A stretch of 21,205 bases of DNA from Nitrosomonas sp. UBA6494 (GCA_002435335.1 DJMI01000106.1:1435-22639), one strand, 5' to 3'; positions 7,838-16,196 are shown, numbered from the stretch's first letter. Made by a program: numbers and translations. Notes: generated by a model from the letters alone, not told the origin.

Positions 7838-8989
7838 TTACTTCAAGATAGGCGGTAACTGAGGAGTCAAATTGCTTTTTTCTTTGACAGCAGCACCTAA
7901 TAGTGCAAATCCCAGTAAGTTTCCCGTTTCATCCCGATAAAGCGCTTTTACGCCTTCGTCGCTTGTCTCTACTTGCCAATTTCCTTTAATACTAAAGTCA
8001 GGCGGCGAAACCACGATTGGGCATGCCGGTGTTTTAACCAATACGGGCATTGCCGGATACTGAACCGGTGTCGGGTTACCGGACAGCGTTGCTGCCAAGG
8101 CTCGTGCCGCATGCGTTATCGGCATCACAAAAGGCAGCACCTTGCCGTCTACCTCCGCGCAATCCCCCAGTGCATAAATGCGATCCGATGAAGTGCGTAA
8201 TAATCGATCGACGACAATCCCTCGATTTACAGCGATACCCGCTGAAGCCGCCAACTGAGTACGCGGACGCAAACCCACCGACGACAATACAAGATCGCAG
8301 TCCACGGTTTTTCCGTCGGCAAAGCTTAAACGAAAATAATCCTGTATTTGATTAACCGATTGCGTCGATGCATTCAAATGAAAGACTACTCCCACTGCTT
8401 CCAATTTTCGCTGCAAAAATTCTCCTGCTTCGGGTGGCAGTAATCGACCTAGCGGTTGTGCGCTGATATCGATCACGTTCACTTGATAACCGGCCGTCGC
8501 CAAATCATTTGCAAACTCGCAACCGATTAAGCCGGCACCGATGATGCTGACGCGTTTCTTAACCTCCAATGCATTGCGAAAATGCTTATAGTCGTCCAGA
8601 TCATTGATGGTATAAATTTTATCCGTACCGTTACCCGATAGTGGCAGATGTATTTGATCCGCACCTAAAGCAAGCACTAATGAATCGTAGTGTATTTTTT
8701 CTTCATTAACCGATATTACTGTTTTGTTGGTTTGATCTATCGCTATAATTCGGCAATACGGTCGAATGGAAATCTTCAATTGCGCCGACATCTGAGTTGC
8801 ATCGCCGTTAATTATGGAATCAGGTGTTTTACCTGTCGACAACGCATTAGACAACATCGGTTTGGAATAAAAACCGCCATGATCGGCAGACAACATCAGG
8901 ATAGGTTTTTCGCTATCGAGCTTGCGCAATTCACGCGCTACAGCGTAACCGGCTAATCCGCTTCCAATGATCACCACAGGATTATTCAC
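7838..8989 (-). CDS. rubB: Rubredoxin-NAD(+) reductase (FAD-dependent)
   Basis: 383 residues from the GTG at 8989, matching the ~384 of known rubredoxin reductases. The N-terminal FAD site is VVIIGSGLAGY, the central NAD site VSIIGAGLIGCEF and the second FAD motif RIYALGDCAEVDG. It passes electrons from NADH through FAD to rubredoxin. The GTG start is chosen because GGAG lies 10 nt upstream and only a short stretch precedes the FAD motif; an ATG at 9013 in the same frame would add eight residues and overlap rubredoxin. The GGAG sits over the last codons of the rubredoxin gene, 4 bp separate the genes, and translation is probably coupled. No alkane hydroxylase is nearby, so a general redox or oxidative-stress role is more likely here. 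Confidence 0.9.
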   Translation of the reverse strand: MNNPVVIIGSGLAGYAVARELRKLDSEKPILMLSADHGGFYSKPMLSNALSTGKTPDSIINGDATQMSAQLKISIRPYCRIIAIDQTNKTVISVNEEKIHYDSLVLALGADQIHLPLSGNGTDKIYTINDLDDYKHFRNALEVKKRVSIIGAGLIGCEFANDLATAGYQVNVIDISAQPLGRLLPPEAGEFLQRKLEAVGVVFHLNASTQSVNQIQDYFRLSFADGKTVDCDLVLSSVGLRPRTQLAASAGIAVNRGIVVDRLLRTSSDRIYALGDCAEVDGKVLPFVMPITHAARALAATLSGNPTPVQYPAMPVLVKTPACPIVVSPPDFSIKGNWQVETSDEGVKALYRDETGNLLGFALLGAAVKEKSNLTPQLPPILK

Positions 8990-8993
8990 AGCT

Positions 8994-9158
8994 TCAAATC
9001 TCCACCATATCAAAGTCCGATTTGGTTACACCACATTCAGGGCAAGTCCAGTTCTCCGGTATGTCTTCCCATTGGGTTCCTGCCTTTATGCCGTGCTCCG
9101 GATCGCCTGCCGCTTCGTCATAAACAAAACCGCAAATATTGCATTGATAACGTTTCAT
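8994..9158 (-). CDS. rubA: Rubredoxin
   Basis: A 54-residue one-iron electron carrier. The four iron ligands are in two perfect pairs, CNICG (Cys6, Cys9) and CPECG (Cys39, Cys42). The surrounding YDEAAGDPEHGI and WEDIPENWTCP motifs are those of type-1 rubredoxins. Start ATG at 9158, with GGTGAAG just before it as a modest ribosome-binding site; TGA at 8996-8994. It directly precedes its reductase on the same strand. The C-terminus is short (DFDMVEI), as in most bacterial rubredoxins. Confidence 0.95.
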   Translation of the reverse strand: MKRYQCNICGFVYDEAAGDPEHGIKAGTQWEDIPENWTCPECGVTKSDFDMVEI

Positions 9159-9183
9159 GCTTCACCAGCTCTTGTTGATTGAT

Positions 9184-9225
9184 AAAAAAAGCACATTGAT
9201 TTAGAAAATTTCTTAATCAATGTGC
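9184..9225 (-). terminator. Intrinsic terminator downstream of mlaA
   Basis: A perfect 11-bp stem (9191-9201 with 9215-9225; arm GCACATTGATT) encloses a 13-base loop. On the minus strand it is followed by seven T (9190-9184). It lies 52 bases beyond the mlaA stop and ends the mlaA transcript. Confidence 0.8.
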
Positions 9226-9228
9226 CAA
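9200..9228 (-). promoter_or_regulatory. Candidate rubredoxin promoter overlapping the mlaA terminator
   Basis: On the minus strand, TTGGCA (9228-9223, five of six to consensus) and TCTAAA (9205-9200, four of six) are exactly 17 bp apart and about 42 nt before the rubredoxin ATG. The -35 overlaps one terminator arm and the -10 lies at the loop and second arm, so the same DNA would stop mlaA and start rubA. No better promoter fits in the 119-bp gap. Confidence 0.35.
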
Positions 9229-9239
9229 TTTTTGTTGCT

Positions 9240-9260
9240 GGTGCATTGACACAATGCACC
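9240..9260. repeat. Short perfect hairpin next to the mlaA terminator
   Basis: GGTGCATTG (9240-9248) and CAATGCACC (9252-9260) form a 9-bp stem with a 3-base loop, 17 bases after the mlaA stop on the minus strand. No T run follows on either strand, so it is not an intrinsic terminator alone. It may protect the 3' end of the mlaA transcript or cause pausing. Confidence 0.5.
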
Positions 9261-9277
9261 GACTTATTTTGCAATCG

Positions 9278-10069
9278 TTACTTATTCTTATTTTCTTTAT
9301 CTTCTACGTTATTTTTGATTAAACTGACGCGTCGCTGTATATACGCATCGCGCATGAATTCATATTTATCCAGCGCTGCTTCTTCCAGCGTTCTGTCTTC
9401 ATCCAGAAATTGCGCACGTTTATTGATGGCGTAAGCTGCGGCCACCGGAAAACGCAATTCCGGCGCATTGATATAGCTGACATGATTCATGAAAACACCG
9501 GTTACACCTTGCGAAACCGGGTCCATAAAGAAACTATCCACGGCAAGCCCGAATGTGTCGCGCGCCGAACTTGGCCCGAGGAATGGCAGCACGATATAAG
9601 GACCGCTATTTACCCCATAACGACCTAACGTTTGACCGAAATCTTCATTGCGCTTATTGAGATTAATATCGCTAGCCGCACTGATATCGCTTGCGATATC
9701 GATCATGCCAAAAATACCGAATGTGGTATTGATGAGTAAACGTGCCCCGGTAGCCAGCGCACTTTCATAATTCAGTTGCAGCACGGAATTGGTGATGACG
9801 ACAACATCGTTTAGATTGGAAAAGAAATTACCGACCACTAACTCAAGAGGATCAGGCATGATTCGCTTGTAAGTTCTTGCTGCTGGGTCGAATACATTGT
9901 CATACACCATCTCATTGAAATTGAAAATCTTGCGATTTACGGACTCCCATGGATCATATATGCCGTTCTGATCGCTGGTGTTTGCCAGTACAGAAAAAGA
10001 AAGGCAACTCATTAAAAACAAAGCGGAAACGAGCAGGGCGAAAGATTTTAAACGAAAAATATTCATCAT
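9278..10069 (-). CDS. mlaA: Outer-membrane lipid asymmetry lipoprotein MlaA (VacJ)
   Basis: 263 residues. A lipoprotein signal peptide ends in LMSC with the acylated cysteine at residue 22. The mature part has the VacJ signature YDPWESVNRKIFNFNE, then NDVVVITNSVLQ, NEDFGQTLGRYGV and YIVLPFLGPSSARD. MlaA forms a donut-like channel in the outer membrane that removes mislocalised phospholipids from the outer leaflet and hands them to MlaC. The mlaBCDEF genes are not here, so the gene is separate, as in E. coli. It is 87 bp downstream of prlC on the same strand with no clear terminator between them, so co-transcription is possible. The lysine-rich end (DKENKNK) is unremarkable. Confidence 0.95.
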   Translation of the reverse strand: MMNIFRLKSFALLVSALFLMSCLSFSVLANTSDQNGIYDPWESVNRKIFNFNEMVYDNVFDPAARTYKRIMPDPLELVVGNFFSNLNDVVVITNSVLQLNYESALATGARLLINTTFGIFGMIDIASDISAASDINLNKRNEDFGQTLGRYGVNSGPYIVLPFLGPSSARDTFGLAVDSFFMDPVSQGVTGVFMNHVSYINAPELRFPVAAAYAINKRAQFLDEDRTLEEAALDKYEFMRDAYIQRRVSLIKNNVEDKENKNK

Positions 10070-10156
10070 GTTGTTATTTATTTAGTAAAAAATTTGAAGG
10101 ATCTTGCCACATTTACAAAATTGGTTCAACTTACTTCGACACGATGCCCGCTAAGT

Positions 10157-12250
10157 TTAGGCTGTCTCCATACCGTTGTGTCGCAATAGCGCATCCAACT
10201 CGGGTTCCCGCCCTCGGAAAGCGACAAATGATTCCAGTGCCGGACGACTTCCACCCACCGCCAAAATCTGCTCCCAAAAGCGTGAACCGATTGCAGGATT
10301 AACTACGGTATCCTGCGCATTTTCTTCAAACATACTGTATGCATCGGCGGACAGCACTTCTGCCCATTTATAGCTGTAATAACCGGCGGCATAGCCTCCG
10401 GCAAAAATATGACCGAAGCTGTTCGGAAAACGATTAAACGCAGGTGGAATGATTACCGCTACTTCTTTGCGAATCTCGTCCAGCAATTGCAACACGGTTT
10501 TATCGCCATCGGGTTTGAAATCGTGATGCAAATGCATGTCAAATAAAGCAAACTCGATTTGCCGTAGCATCAACATACCACTGCGGAAGTTCTTGGCTCT
10601 CAGCATCTTGTCGAATAATTCCCGAGGTAGCGATGCACCGGTTTCGACATGTTGCGACATGCCGGATACCACATCCCATTCCCAACAAAAATTTTCCATG
10701 AATTGGCTCGGCAATTCCACCGCATCCCACTCAACGCCGTGCATGCCGGATACATCAATGTCGTCCGCTTTCGTCAACAAATGGTGCAGGCCGTGACCGA
10801 ATTCATGGAACAGTACGATGACTTCATCGTGAGTAAACAGTGCCGGGCGTTGCTGGCCATTGATATTGACCGGGCCGGAAAAATTACAAGTCAAATACGC
10901 CACAGGCTTCTGGATGCCGCTAACGCTTGCTTGAGAGTTGGCGACCCTGCGTCGCGTAATTGCATCATCCATCCACGCACCGCTGCGCTTGTTCGCGCGC
11001 GCGTACAAGTCCAAATAAAATTGACCGATCAATTGACCCGTCGCATCGAAAATATCAAAGAATTTTACGTCCGGGTGCCAGCATTGAATTTGTCGAGACG
11101 AGTCCGCTTGTTGGATACGCAAACCGTACAATTTTTCCACCAAGCGGAACATACCATCCAATACCTTATGTTCCGGGAAATATTGCTTCACAACTTGTTT
11201 TGAAAAAGCATACCGTTCTTCACGCAATTTTTCGCTAACATATTCGATGTCCCAAGCTTCCAGCGTGGTCAATCCCAATTTCTCAGCGGCGTATTGCTGT
11301 AATTCTTGCAAATCGCGCTCGGCATAGGGCCTGGCTTTTTTCGCAAGTCTTCTGAGAAACTCCAACACTTGTTGCGGTGATGATGCCATTTTCGTTACCA
11401 GCGACACCTCGGCGAAATTGCGGTAACCGAGTAACTCGGCTTCCTCCTGACGCAATTTCAAGATTTCGTTAATGATCGGCATATTGTCGCGGTCTTGCCC
11501 CGCATGATTATCAAATTCGCTGGCGCGGGTGACGTTGGCGCGATACATTTGCTCGCGTAAATCGCGGTTGTGCGCATACTGTTGCACCGGTAGGTACGAA
11601 GGCATCTGCAGAGTAAACTTCCAACCTGCTTTTGAGTCGGTTTCCGCTGATGCTTTGGCGGCTTGCAATACATCTTCAGGAATACCAGCCAACATTTTCA
11701 CGTCGTCTATTACTAATGCATATGCATTGGTTGCATCGAGAAAATTATCATCGAATTTAGAAGTAAGTTTCGACAATGCTTCTTGAATTTGCATAAATCG
11801 CTGCTTTTTGTCGGTGGGTAATTCCGCGCCACCAAGCCGGAAATCGCGCAGCGTATTGTCAATGATTCTTTTGCGCTCGGCGGGCAAGCGAACGTATTCT
11901 TGGCTTGCCTGCAATTGCTTGTACTTCTCGAACAATTGCAGATCTTGTGCGACTTCAGTGCTAAATTGTGCCAGTAACGGCAGGTTTGCGGTATAAATTT
12001 CCCGTAATTGCGGATTGTTCATCACTGCATTTAAGTGCGCAACTTGTCCCCAAGCACGCATCAGCCGCTCAGAAGCATCTACCATCGGTTGCACGAAGTT
12101 GTTCCATGTTGGTGCCTCTAGTCCAGTGCGAACTTCGGCGATTACTGCGCGATTTTCTTGCAACAGCAGTTCAATGGCCGGTGTGATATGCTCATTGCGA
12201 ATTTCCGCAAAACGCGGCAATCCGGAAAAATCAAGTAAAGGGTTCGACAT
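10157..12250 (-). CDS. prlC: Oligopeptidase A (M3 family zinc metallopeptidase)
   Basis: 697 residues, close to the 680 of E. coli PrlC, the cytosolic enzyme that degrades short peptides such as released signal peptides. The zinc site is HEFGH at about residues 482-486, with the third-ligand region GVEWDAVELPSQ following and the conserved FNRFPNSFGHIFAGGYAAGYY... segment near the end (Gly/Tyr-rich substrate loop). Two ATG codons are adjacent (12253 and 12250); the second is preferred because GGAG would otherwise be only one base from the start. The gene starts the prlC-mlaA run. The opposite strand has long shadow frames that are not genes. Confidence 0.95.
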   Translation of the reverse strand: MSNPLLDFSGLPRFAEIRNEHITPAIELLLQENRAVIAEVRTGLEAPTWNNFVQPMVDASERLMRAWGQVAHLNAVMNNPQLREIYTANLPLLAQFSTEVAQDLQLFEKYKQLQASQEYVRLPAERKRIIDNTLRDFRLGGAELPTDKKQRFMQIQEALSKLTSKFDDNFLDATNAYALVIDDVKMLAGIPEDVLQAAKASAETDSKAGWKFTLQMPSYLPVQQYAHNRDLREQMYRANVTRASEFDNHAGQDRDNMPIINEILKLRQEEAELLGYRNFAEVSLVTKMASSPQQVLEFLRRLAKKARPYAERDLQELQQYAAEKLGLTTLEAWDIEYVSEKLREERYAFSKQVVKQYFPEHKVLDGMFRLVEKLYGLRIQQADSSRQIQCWHPDVKFFDIFDATGQLIGQFYLDLYARANKRSGAWMDDAITRRRVANSQASVSGIQKPVAYLTCNFSGPVNINGQQRPALFTHDEVIVLFHEFGHGLHHLLTKADDIDVSGMHGVEWDAVELPSQFMENFCWEWDVVSGMSQHVETGASLPRELFDKMLRAKNFRSGMLMLRQIEFALFDMHLHHDFKPDGDKTVLQLLDEIRKEVAVIIPPAFNRFPNSFGHIFAGGYAAGYYSYKWAEVLSADAYSMFEENAQDTVVNPAIGSRFWEQILAVGGSRPALESFVAFRGREPELDALLRHNGMETA

Positions 12251-12442
12251 CATGCTCCATAAACAAATTAAACGTTAAATCACAGCTGCTTTTGCATGAA
12301 CCCGGAAACATGAAAATCTAATATGAGAATTATATTGTCTCCAAGTTACAAGGGTTTATTGAGGTAAATGGAAGGGTGTGACTATGCCGCATTGTAATAC
12401 AATCCACATCCAAACTCTAAAATTTGTTACGAGAGGTTATTG

Positions 12443-13189
12443 ATGCACGATTGGATAATTCCTGATTGGCCGGCACCCGTCCATGTGAAATCGCTATTCA
12501 CGACGCGCAGTGGGGGCGTAAGTGACGGGGAAAACGGCATTTATGCGTCACTGAATCTCGGCATGCACGTGCGCGACGATCCGGTAGCTGTGGAACGTAA
12601 TAGAGCTTTGTTGTGTGATTATTTGCCGACAGAGCCCAAATGGTTGCAACAAGTGCATGGCATCGAGCCAGTTTGCATCGAGCATGCAACCGTGGCGGTT
12701 CCGCAAGGCGATGCCGCTTTGAGTCGCAAACCCGGTCGGGTTTGCGCCATTATGGTGGCGGATTGCTTGCCGGTATTTTTGTGCGATCGTGCAGGAACCG
12801 TAGTGGCTATCGCACATGCCGGTTGGCGTGGTTTGGTCGGGGGTATCATTGAACAAACCATTGCAGCCATGCAAGTAGATCGTGGCAGTTTGCTGGCGTG
12901 GCTTGGCCCCGCCATCGGACCAAATCACTTCGAGGTGGGAGTCGATGTTTATCGGGCATTCGTGCAACAAGACGGCATCGCTGAAAAAGCATTTATGGCA
13001 ACTCGCAAGAAACCCGAAAAAAAATGGTTGGCGGATATTTTTCTGCTGGCGCGCCAGCGATTGAAAGCAAGTGGGGTAAGCGCGATTTATGGTGGCGGGA
13101 TTTGTACTTATAGCGATGCGCAACGTTTTTTTTCCTATCGTCGCGACGGTGAAACCGGGCGAATGGCGGCATTGATCTGGTTGGAATAA
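12443..13189 (+). CDS. pgeF: Peptidoglycan editing factor PgeF (YfiH, multicopper polyphenol oxidase-like fold)
   Basis: 248 residues. The zinc/active-site residues of the family are visible: His72 in QQVHG, Cys108 in VADCLPVFL and His125 in IAHAGWRGL. The C-terminal CTYSDAQRFFSYRRDGETGR motif is also standard. PgeF removes wrongly incorporated L-serine in place of L-alanine at the first position of UDP-MurNAc peptides; purine-nucleoside cleavage and laccase activities have been reported for homologues. The ATG at 12443 is chosen over a TTG immediately before it because GAGAGG ends 6 nt upstream. Divergent from prlC. The near-palindrome ATTGTAATACAAT (12391-12403) in the gap is suggestive but unassigned. 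Confidence 0.94.
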   Translation: MHDWIIPDWPAPVHVKSLFTTRSGGVSDGENGIYASLNLGMHVRDDPVAVERNRALLCDYLPTEPKWLQQVHGIEPVCIEHATVAVPQGDAALSRKPGRVCAIMVADCLPVFLCDRAGTVVAIAHAGWRGLVGGIIEQTIAAMQVDRGSLLAWLGPAIGPNHFEVGVDVYRAFVQQDGIAEKAFMATRKKPEKKWLADIFLLARQRLKASGVSAIYGGGICTYSDAQRFFSYRRDGETGRMAALIWLE

Positions 13190-13246
13190 TCATCCCAAAG
13201 CTTCAGTGACTGTTGGTTTGATCTTGACATTGGATTAGCCTTAAAT

Positions 13247-13275
13247 CCGACAGACTTCTGGCAACAGCGTATAAT
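13247..13275 (+). promoter_or_regulatory. Candidate promoter of the ZIP transporter gene
   Basis: CCGACA (13247-13252) and a perfect TATAAT (13270-13275) are 17 bp apart. Transcription would start about 20 bases before the ATG at 13302. A better-looking TTGACA at 13224-13229 is 40 bp from this -10, too far to pair with it. Confidence 0.5.
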
Positions 13276-13301
13276 CGCGCCTTTGCCTTTTAGTGAGTTT
13301 T

Positions 13302-14093
13302 ATGTCGACGTTTGCCTGGATAGTTACCGCCAGCTTGCTGGGCGGAGTATTGAGCTTGTTATGCGCAGCTATTCTGGCGCTCAATGCGCGAATTTCGTGG
13401 CTTTCCGTATTGGTATCCTACGCCATCGGCGCATTGCTGGGCGCCGCCTTTTTGAATACGTTGCCGGAAGCGTTTGAGCTATCCGATAATCCGATGCAGG
13501 TGACAACCACCGTCTTGATTGGGATATTGCTGTTTTTTATCTTAGAAAAATTAGTATTGTGGCGTCATTGCCATATCGAAGATTGCGAGGCACACGATCC
13601 TTCGCATCATTCTCAAAACGGCGAACATCATCACGATCATGGACGTAGTGGCATGATGGTCATCGTGGGAGATACCTTCCATAATTTCGTGGATGGCATA
13701 TTAATTGCCGCCGCTTTTATGGTCGATGTGCAATTGGGAATCGTTACCTCCATTGCTATTTTTGCGCATGAAATTCCACAAGAAGCCGGTGATTTCATTA
13801 TTCTATTGAATTCTGGTTACACTCGCCGCAAAGCTTTTTTGATGAATTTGCTATCCAGTCTGGCTACATTAATTGGCGGGATGATGGCTTATTTGATGTT
13901 GAACAAGATGAATTTCTTAGTACAGCCATTTTTGGCGCTGGCTTCAGCCAGCATGATTTATGTGGCGATGTCGGATCTGATCCCCGGCTTGCATAAACGT
14001 CCGGAACTGGCTGTCACAGTACAACAAGTAATGTTGATCTTGTTGGGTATTGCATCGATTTGGTTGATGGGAAGCTTCTTTCCACACGAATGA
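13302..14093 (+). CDS. ZIP family divalent metal transporter
   Basis: 263 residues from the ATG at 13302 (a GTG at 13293 would add three). About eight hydrophobic segments carry the two ZIP metal motifs: HNFVDG at 127-132 in helix 4 and HEIPQE at 156-161 in helix 5. A histidine/acid-rich cytosolic loop (about 88-114, with HHH and several HxH patterns) lies between helices 3 and 4, as is typical for zinc or iron carriers. The likely substrate is Zn(II) or Fe(II), moved into the cytoplasm; the exact metal cannot be told. AGTGAG just before the ATG is a weak ribosome-binding site. It precedes the DUF4019 gene by 36 bp and may share a transcript with it. Confidence 0.9.
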   Translation: MSTFAWIVTASLLGGVLSLLCAAILALNARISWLSVLVSYAIGALLGAAFLNTLPEAFELSDNPMQVTTTVLIGILLFFILEKLVLWRHCHIEDCEAHDPSHHSQNGEHHHDHGRSGMMVIVGDTFHNFVDGILIAAAFMVDVQLGIVTSIAIFAHEIPQEAGDFIILLNSGYTRRKAFLMNLLSSLATLIGGMMAYLMLNKMNFLVQPFLALASASMIYVAMSDLIPGLHKRPELAVTVQQVMLILLGIASIWLMGSFFPHE

Positions 14094-14129
14094 GAGTGGA
14101 TAGAGGAAATTTTATTCAAGGATATTCAA

Positions 14130-14543
14130 GTGATTAAACGATGGTTAGTGTTATTACTGCTGCTTTTTTGTTCTCATACTGTTCTGGCTGATGACAATGA
14201 GCTTCTGAAAATTGTTGAACGCAATGCACGTACTTGGCTTGGTTTGATCGACGACGCAAAATATCAAGAAAGCTGGGAAAGCGCATCGCCATTATTCAAG
14301 CAGAAGAAAAGCGCAACCGAATGGGTTAAAACTATGACCGTTAATCGTTCGCCGCGTGGCACCCCATCCGTGCGGTATATTGCAACGGCGGGATCGACTA
14401 AATCTTTGTCGGGACTGCCTGATGGCGAATACATCGTGTTGCAGTTTTATGCCACGTTTCAAAAAGGATTGGCACTGGAGACCGTGATATTGACCAAATC
14501 GGAAGAATCGGATTGGTTGATTGCGGATTACACCATAAAATAA
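14130..14543 (+). CDS. Small secreted DUF4019 protein
   Basis: 137 residues. A signal peptide (hydrophobic residues 5-20, cleavage after VLAD or close by) predicts export to the periplasm. The mature part (WLGLIDDAKYQESWESAS, then a segment with two RxxP-like turns, then YIVLQFYATF and WLIADYTIK) matches the DUF4019 pattern. The function is unknown. Start is GTG at 14130, with AAGGA seven bases upstream. It may be cotranscribed with the ZIP gene, but that link may be only positional. It is convergent with the hypothetical gene at 14588-15130. Confidence 0.8.
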   Translation: MIKRWLVLLLLLFCSHTVLADDNELLKIVERNARTWLGLIDDAKYQESWESASPLFKQKKSATEWVKTMTVNRSPRGTPSVRYIATAGSTKSLSGLPDGEYIVLQFYATFQKGLALETVILTKSEESDWLIADYTIK

Positions 14544-14587
14544 GGAGACATTATTCCGAAGTATATCGATGGTCAGAAAATGATCGA

Positions 14588-15130
14588 TTAATGCATCAGA
14601 TCGTTTTTTGCATTCACTACCGCAAGCAAGCGATCATTATCAATCGACCAAGGATCGATCAGATCCCAGTTTCGTACCTGCTTGAGTATCTCTCCAATGA
14701 GTTTGTGTAATTGCTCGATGGTAAAAACGATAGCGGTTCTTATCGTTTGCGTTCCATCTAAAAATTCAAGTTTGATTCTTTGATGATTGTTTTCAGAAGC
14801 TACTTTGTTTTTCGTCAATGTGATCGAATGAATCAGAAAACTTTCGATTTGCCGATCGACAATTTTCTTTTCATAACTAACCGGTATATGCTGCTGTGAC
14901 ATTTGATGCCGAAATGCATTGATCGCACGTTGTTGTTCGACCGATTGCGACATACCGTGAGCTGCTTGTTGTTGCATGAGCCAATCGGGTAATTGTGTCA
15001 ATAATTCTTTCAGAAATTGACGCGTCATAAGACCGCTCAATTGTGCTTGGTTTGCGTCATTAAACAGCAGATTCAGCCGATCTTGCCTTAAATCGTATGC
15101 ACAGGTAATCGATTTTGCATTAAAAGACAT
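14588..15130 (-). CDS. Hypothetical protein, third gene of the smpB-heme A synthase unit
   Basis: 180 residues, not recognised. It has no signal peptide or membrane helix and looks cytosolic. The middle is glutamine-rich (QQQAAHGMSQSVEQQ, about 53-67), and the protein is rich in predicted helix. GGGAG precedes the ATG at 15130 by four bases, a good ribosome-binding site, and the start is 24 bp after the heme A synthase stop on the same strand. The close spacing and good start support a real gene. A link to heme or cytochrome oxidase assembly would be only guilt by position. Confidence 0.75.
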   Translation of the reverse strand: MSFNAKSITCAYDLRQDRLNLLFNDANQAQLSGLMTRQFLKELLTQLPDWLMQQQAAHGMSQSVEQQRAINAFRHQMSQQHIPVSYEKKIVDRQIESFLIHSITLTKNKVASENNHQRIKLEFLDGTQTIRTAIVFTIEQLHKLIGEILKQVRNWDLIDPWSIDNDRLLAVVNAKNDLMH

Positions 15131-15154
15131 AGTGCTCCCGATGCAATCTTGGTA

Positions 15155-16168
15155 TTACCGCAACCGATGACTTACCCATAATGACGCCGCAAACAACACG
15201 ACAGCACCACCTTGATGCGAAGCAGCCAGCGGAATCGGGACCACCAGCAATAGCGTCGATATGCCCAAGCCGATTTGGATGATCAGCATCAGCAAAAAAA
15301 GATTGCAAGCCAATCGCGTTGTTCCTGACAGTGCTGCCTGGCGCGATTTATACCAAAAGAAAGGGACTAAAAAAGCAAGCAACCAAGCGATCAAGCGGTG
15401 ATCGAATTGCACTGTCGTCACATTGTCAAAGAAATTTCGATACCAAGGTTCGAGCATAAACATACCAGGTGGAATCAGATGCCCGGCCATCAAGGGGAAA
15501 GTATTGTAAGCAAAGCCTGCGCGTATGCCGGCGACAAAACCGCCGGAGAGAATCATGATAAAAATAAGACCGGTCAAACCAAAGGCAAATTTGCGCAAAC
15601 TGCCCAATCGCTCATTCGGTTGCGTTTGCTCTCGTTGTGGCGATAACAAACCCAATGCCACCCAGAACATTGCGGCGAAAATAATGAAAGCCAATCCCAA
15701 GTGCGCAGTAAGACGATACTGGCTGACATGCGGGTCATTGACCAATCCGCTCATCACCATATACCACCCCATGAATCCTTGCATTCCACCTAGAACAAAA
15801 ATACCAGCTAGCTTCATACCCAGTGAACGATCGATACTTTTTTTCCACAAAAAATAAACAAAAGGTACAAAAAATACCAGGCCGATCAGGCGCCCCAGCA
15901 GACGATGAAAATATTCCCACCAGAAGATGGTTTTGAATTCATCAACGCTCATGCCCTTATTGACTTGCTGGTATTGCGGCGTAGCGCGGTATTTCTCCAG
16001 CAGCACATCCCAATCCTGCTGTGTAATGGGCGGCATCGTGCCGACAATCGGCTGCCATTCGACTATCGATAGCCCCGAGTCGGTTAGACGTGTAACGCCG
16101 CCGACTACTATCATGGCGAAGACCAAGGCACAACAAACGAGTAACCAGATTGCGATAGGTTTTTGCAT
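15155..16168 (-). CDS. ctaA: Heme A synthase, Cox15 type
   Basis: 337 residues with eight hydrophobic helices. It converts heme O to heme A for aa3-type cytochrome oxidase. The four heme-ligand histidine sites are visible: FWWEYFHRLLGR, YRLTAHLGLAF, TVQFDHRLIAW and AASHQGGAV. The opening GGVTRLTDSGLSIVEWQP, the GMSVDEFKTIFWWEY segment and the lack of paired loop cysteines mark the alphaproteobacterial/mitochondrial Cox15 class, not the shorter betaproteobacterial class (TRLTDAGLGCPDWPGC). ATG at 16168 is used; a GTG at 16177 would add three residues and neither has a strong ribosome-binding site. It starts 28 bp after the smpB stop (19 bp if the GTG is used). Confidence 0.93.
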   Translation of the reverse strand: MQKPIAIWLLVCCALVFAMIVVGGVTRLTDSGLSIVEWQPIVGTMPPITQQDWDVLLEKYRATPQYQQVNKGMSVDEFKTIFWWEYFHRLLGRLIGLVFFVPFVYFLWKKSIDRSLGMKLAGIFVLGGMQGFMGWYMVMSGLVNDPHVSQYRLTAHLGLAFIIFAAMFWVALGLLSPQREQTQPNERLGSLRKFAFGLTGLIFIMILSGGFVAGIRAGFAYNTFPLMAGHLIPPGMFMLEPWYRNFFDNVTTVQFDHRLIAWLLAFLVPFFWYKSRQAALSGTTRLACNLFLLMLIIQIGLGISTLLLVVPIPLAASHQGGAVVLFAASLWVSHRLR

Positions 16169-16196
16169 AATCGTCACTAAATAAGTAATAAGTCAA

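Noticed and set aside
10649..11203. 184-codon open frame on the plus strand
   Set aside because: It lies wholly inside prlC on the opposite strand and has no family features. The PrlC frame is complete with its zinc site.
12548..13123. 191-codon frame on the minus strand
   Set aside because: Antisense shadow of pgeF, rich in Cys/His/Arg typical of a wrong frame.
13224..13275. Perfect TTGACA and perfect TATAAT before the ZIP gene, read as one promoter
   Set aside because: They are 40 bp apart, far beyond the 16-18 bp a sigma-70 promoter allows; a weaker -35 at 17 bp was used instead.
14565..14588. ATCGAT repeated at both ends of the convergent gap as a bidirectional terminator
   Set aside because: A 6-bp stem with a 12-base loop and no T run on either side is too weak.
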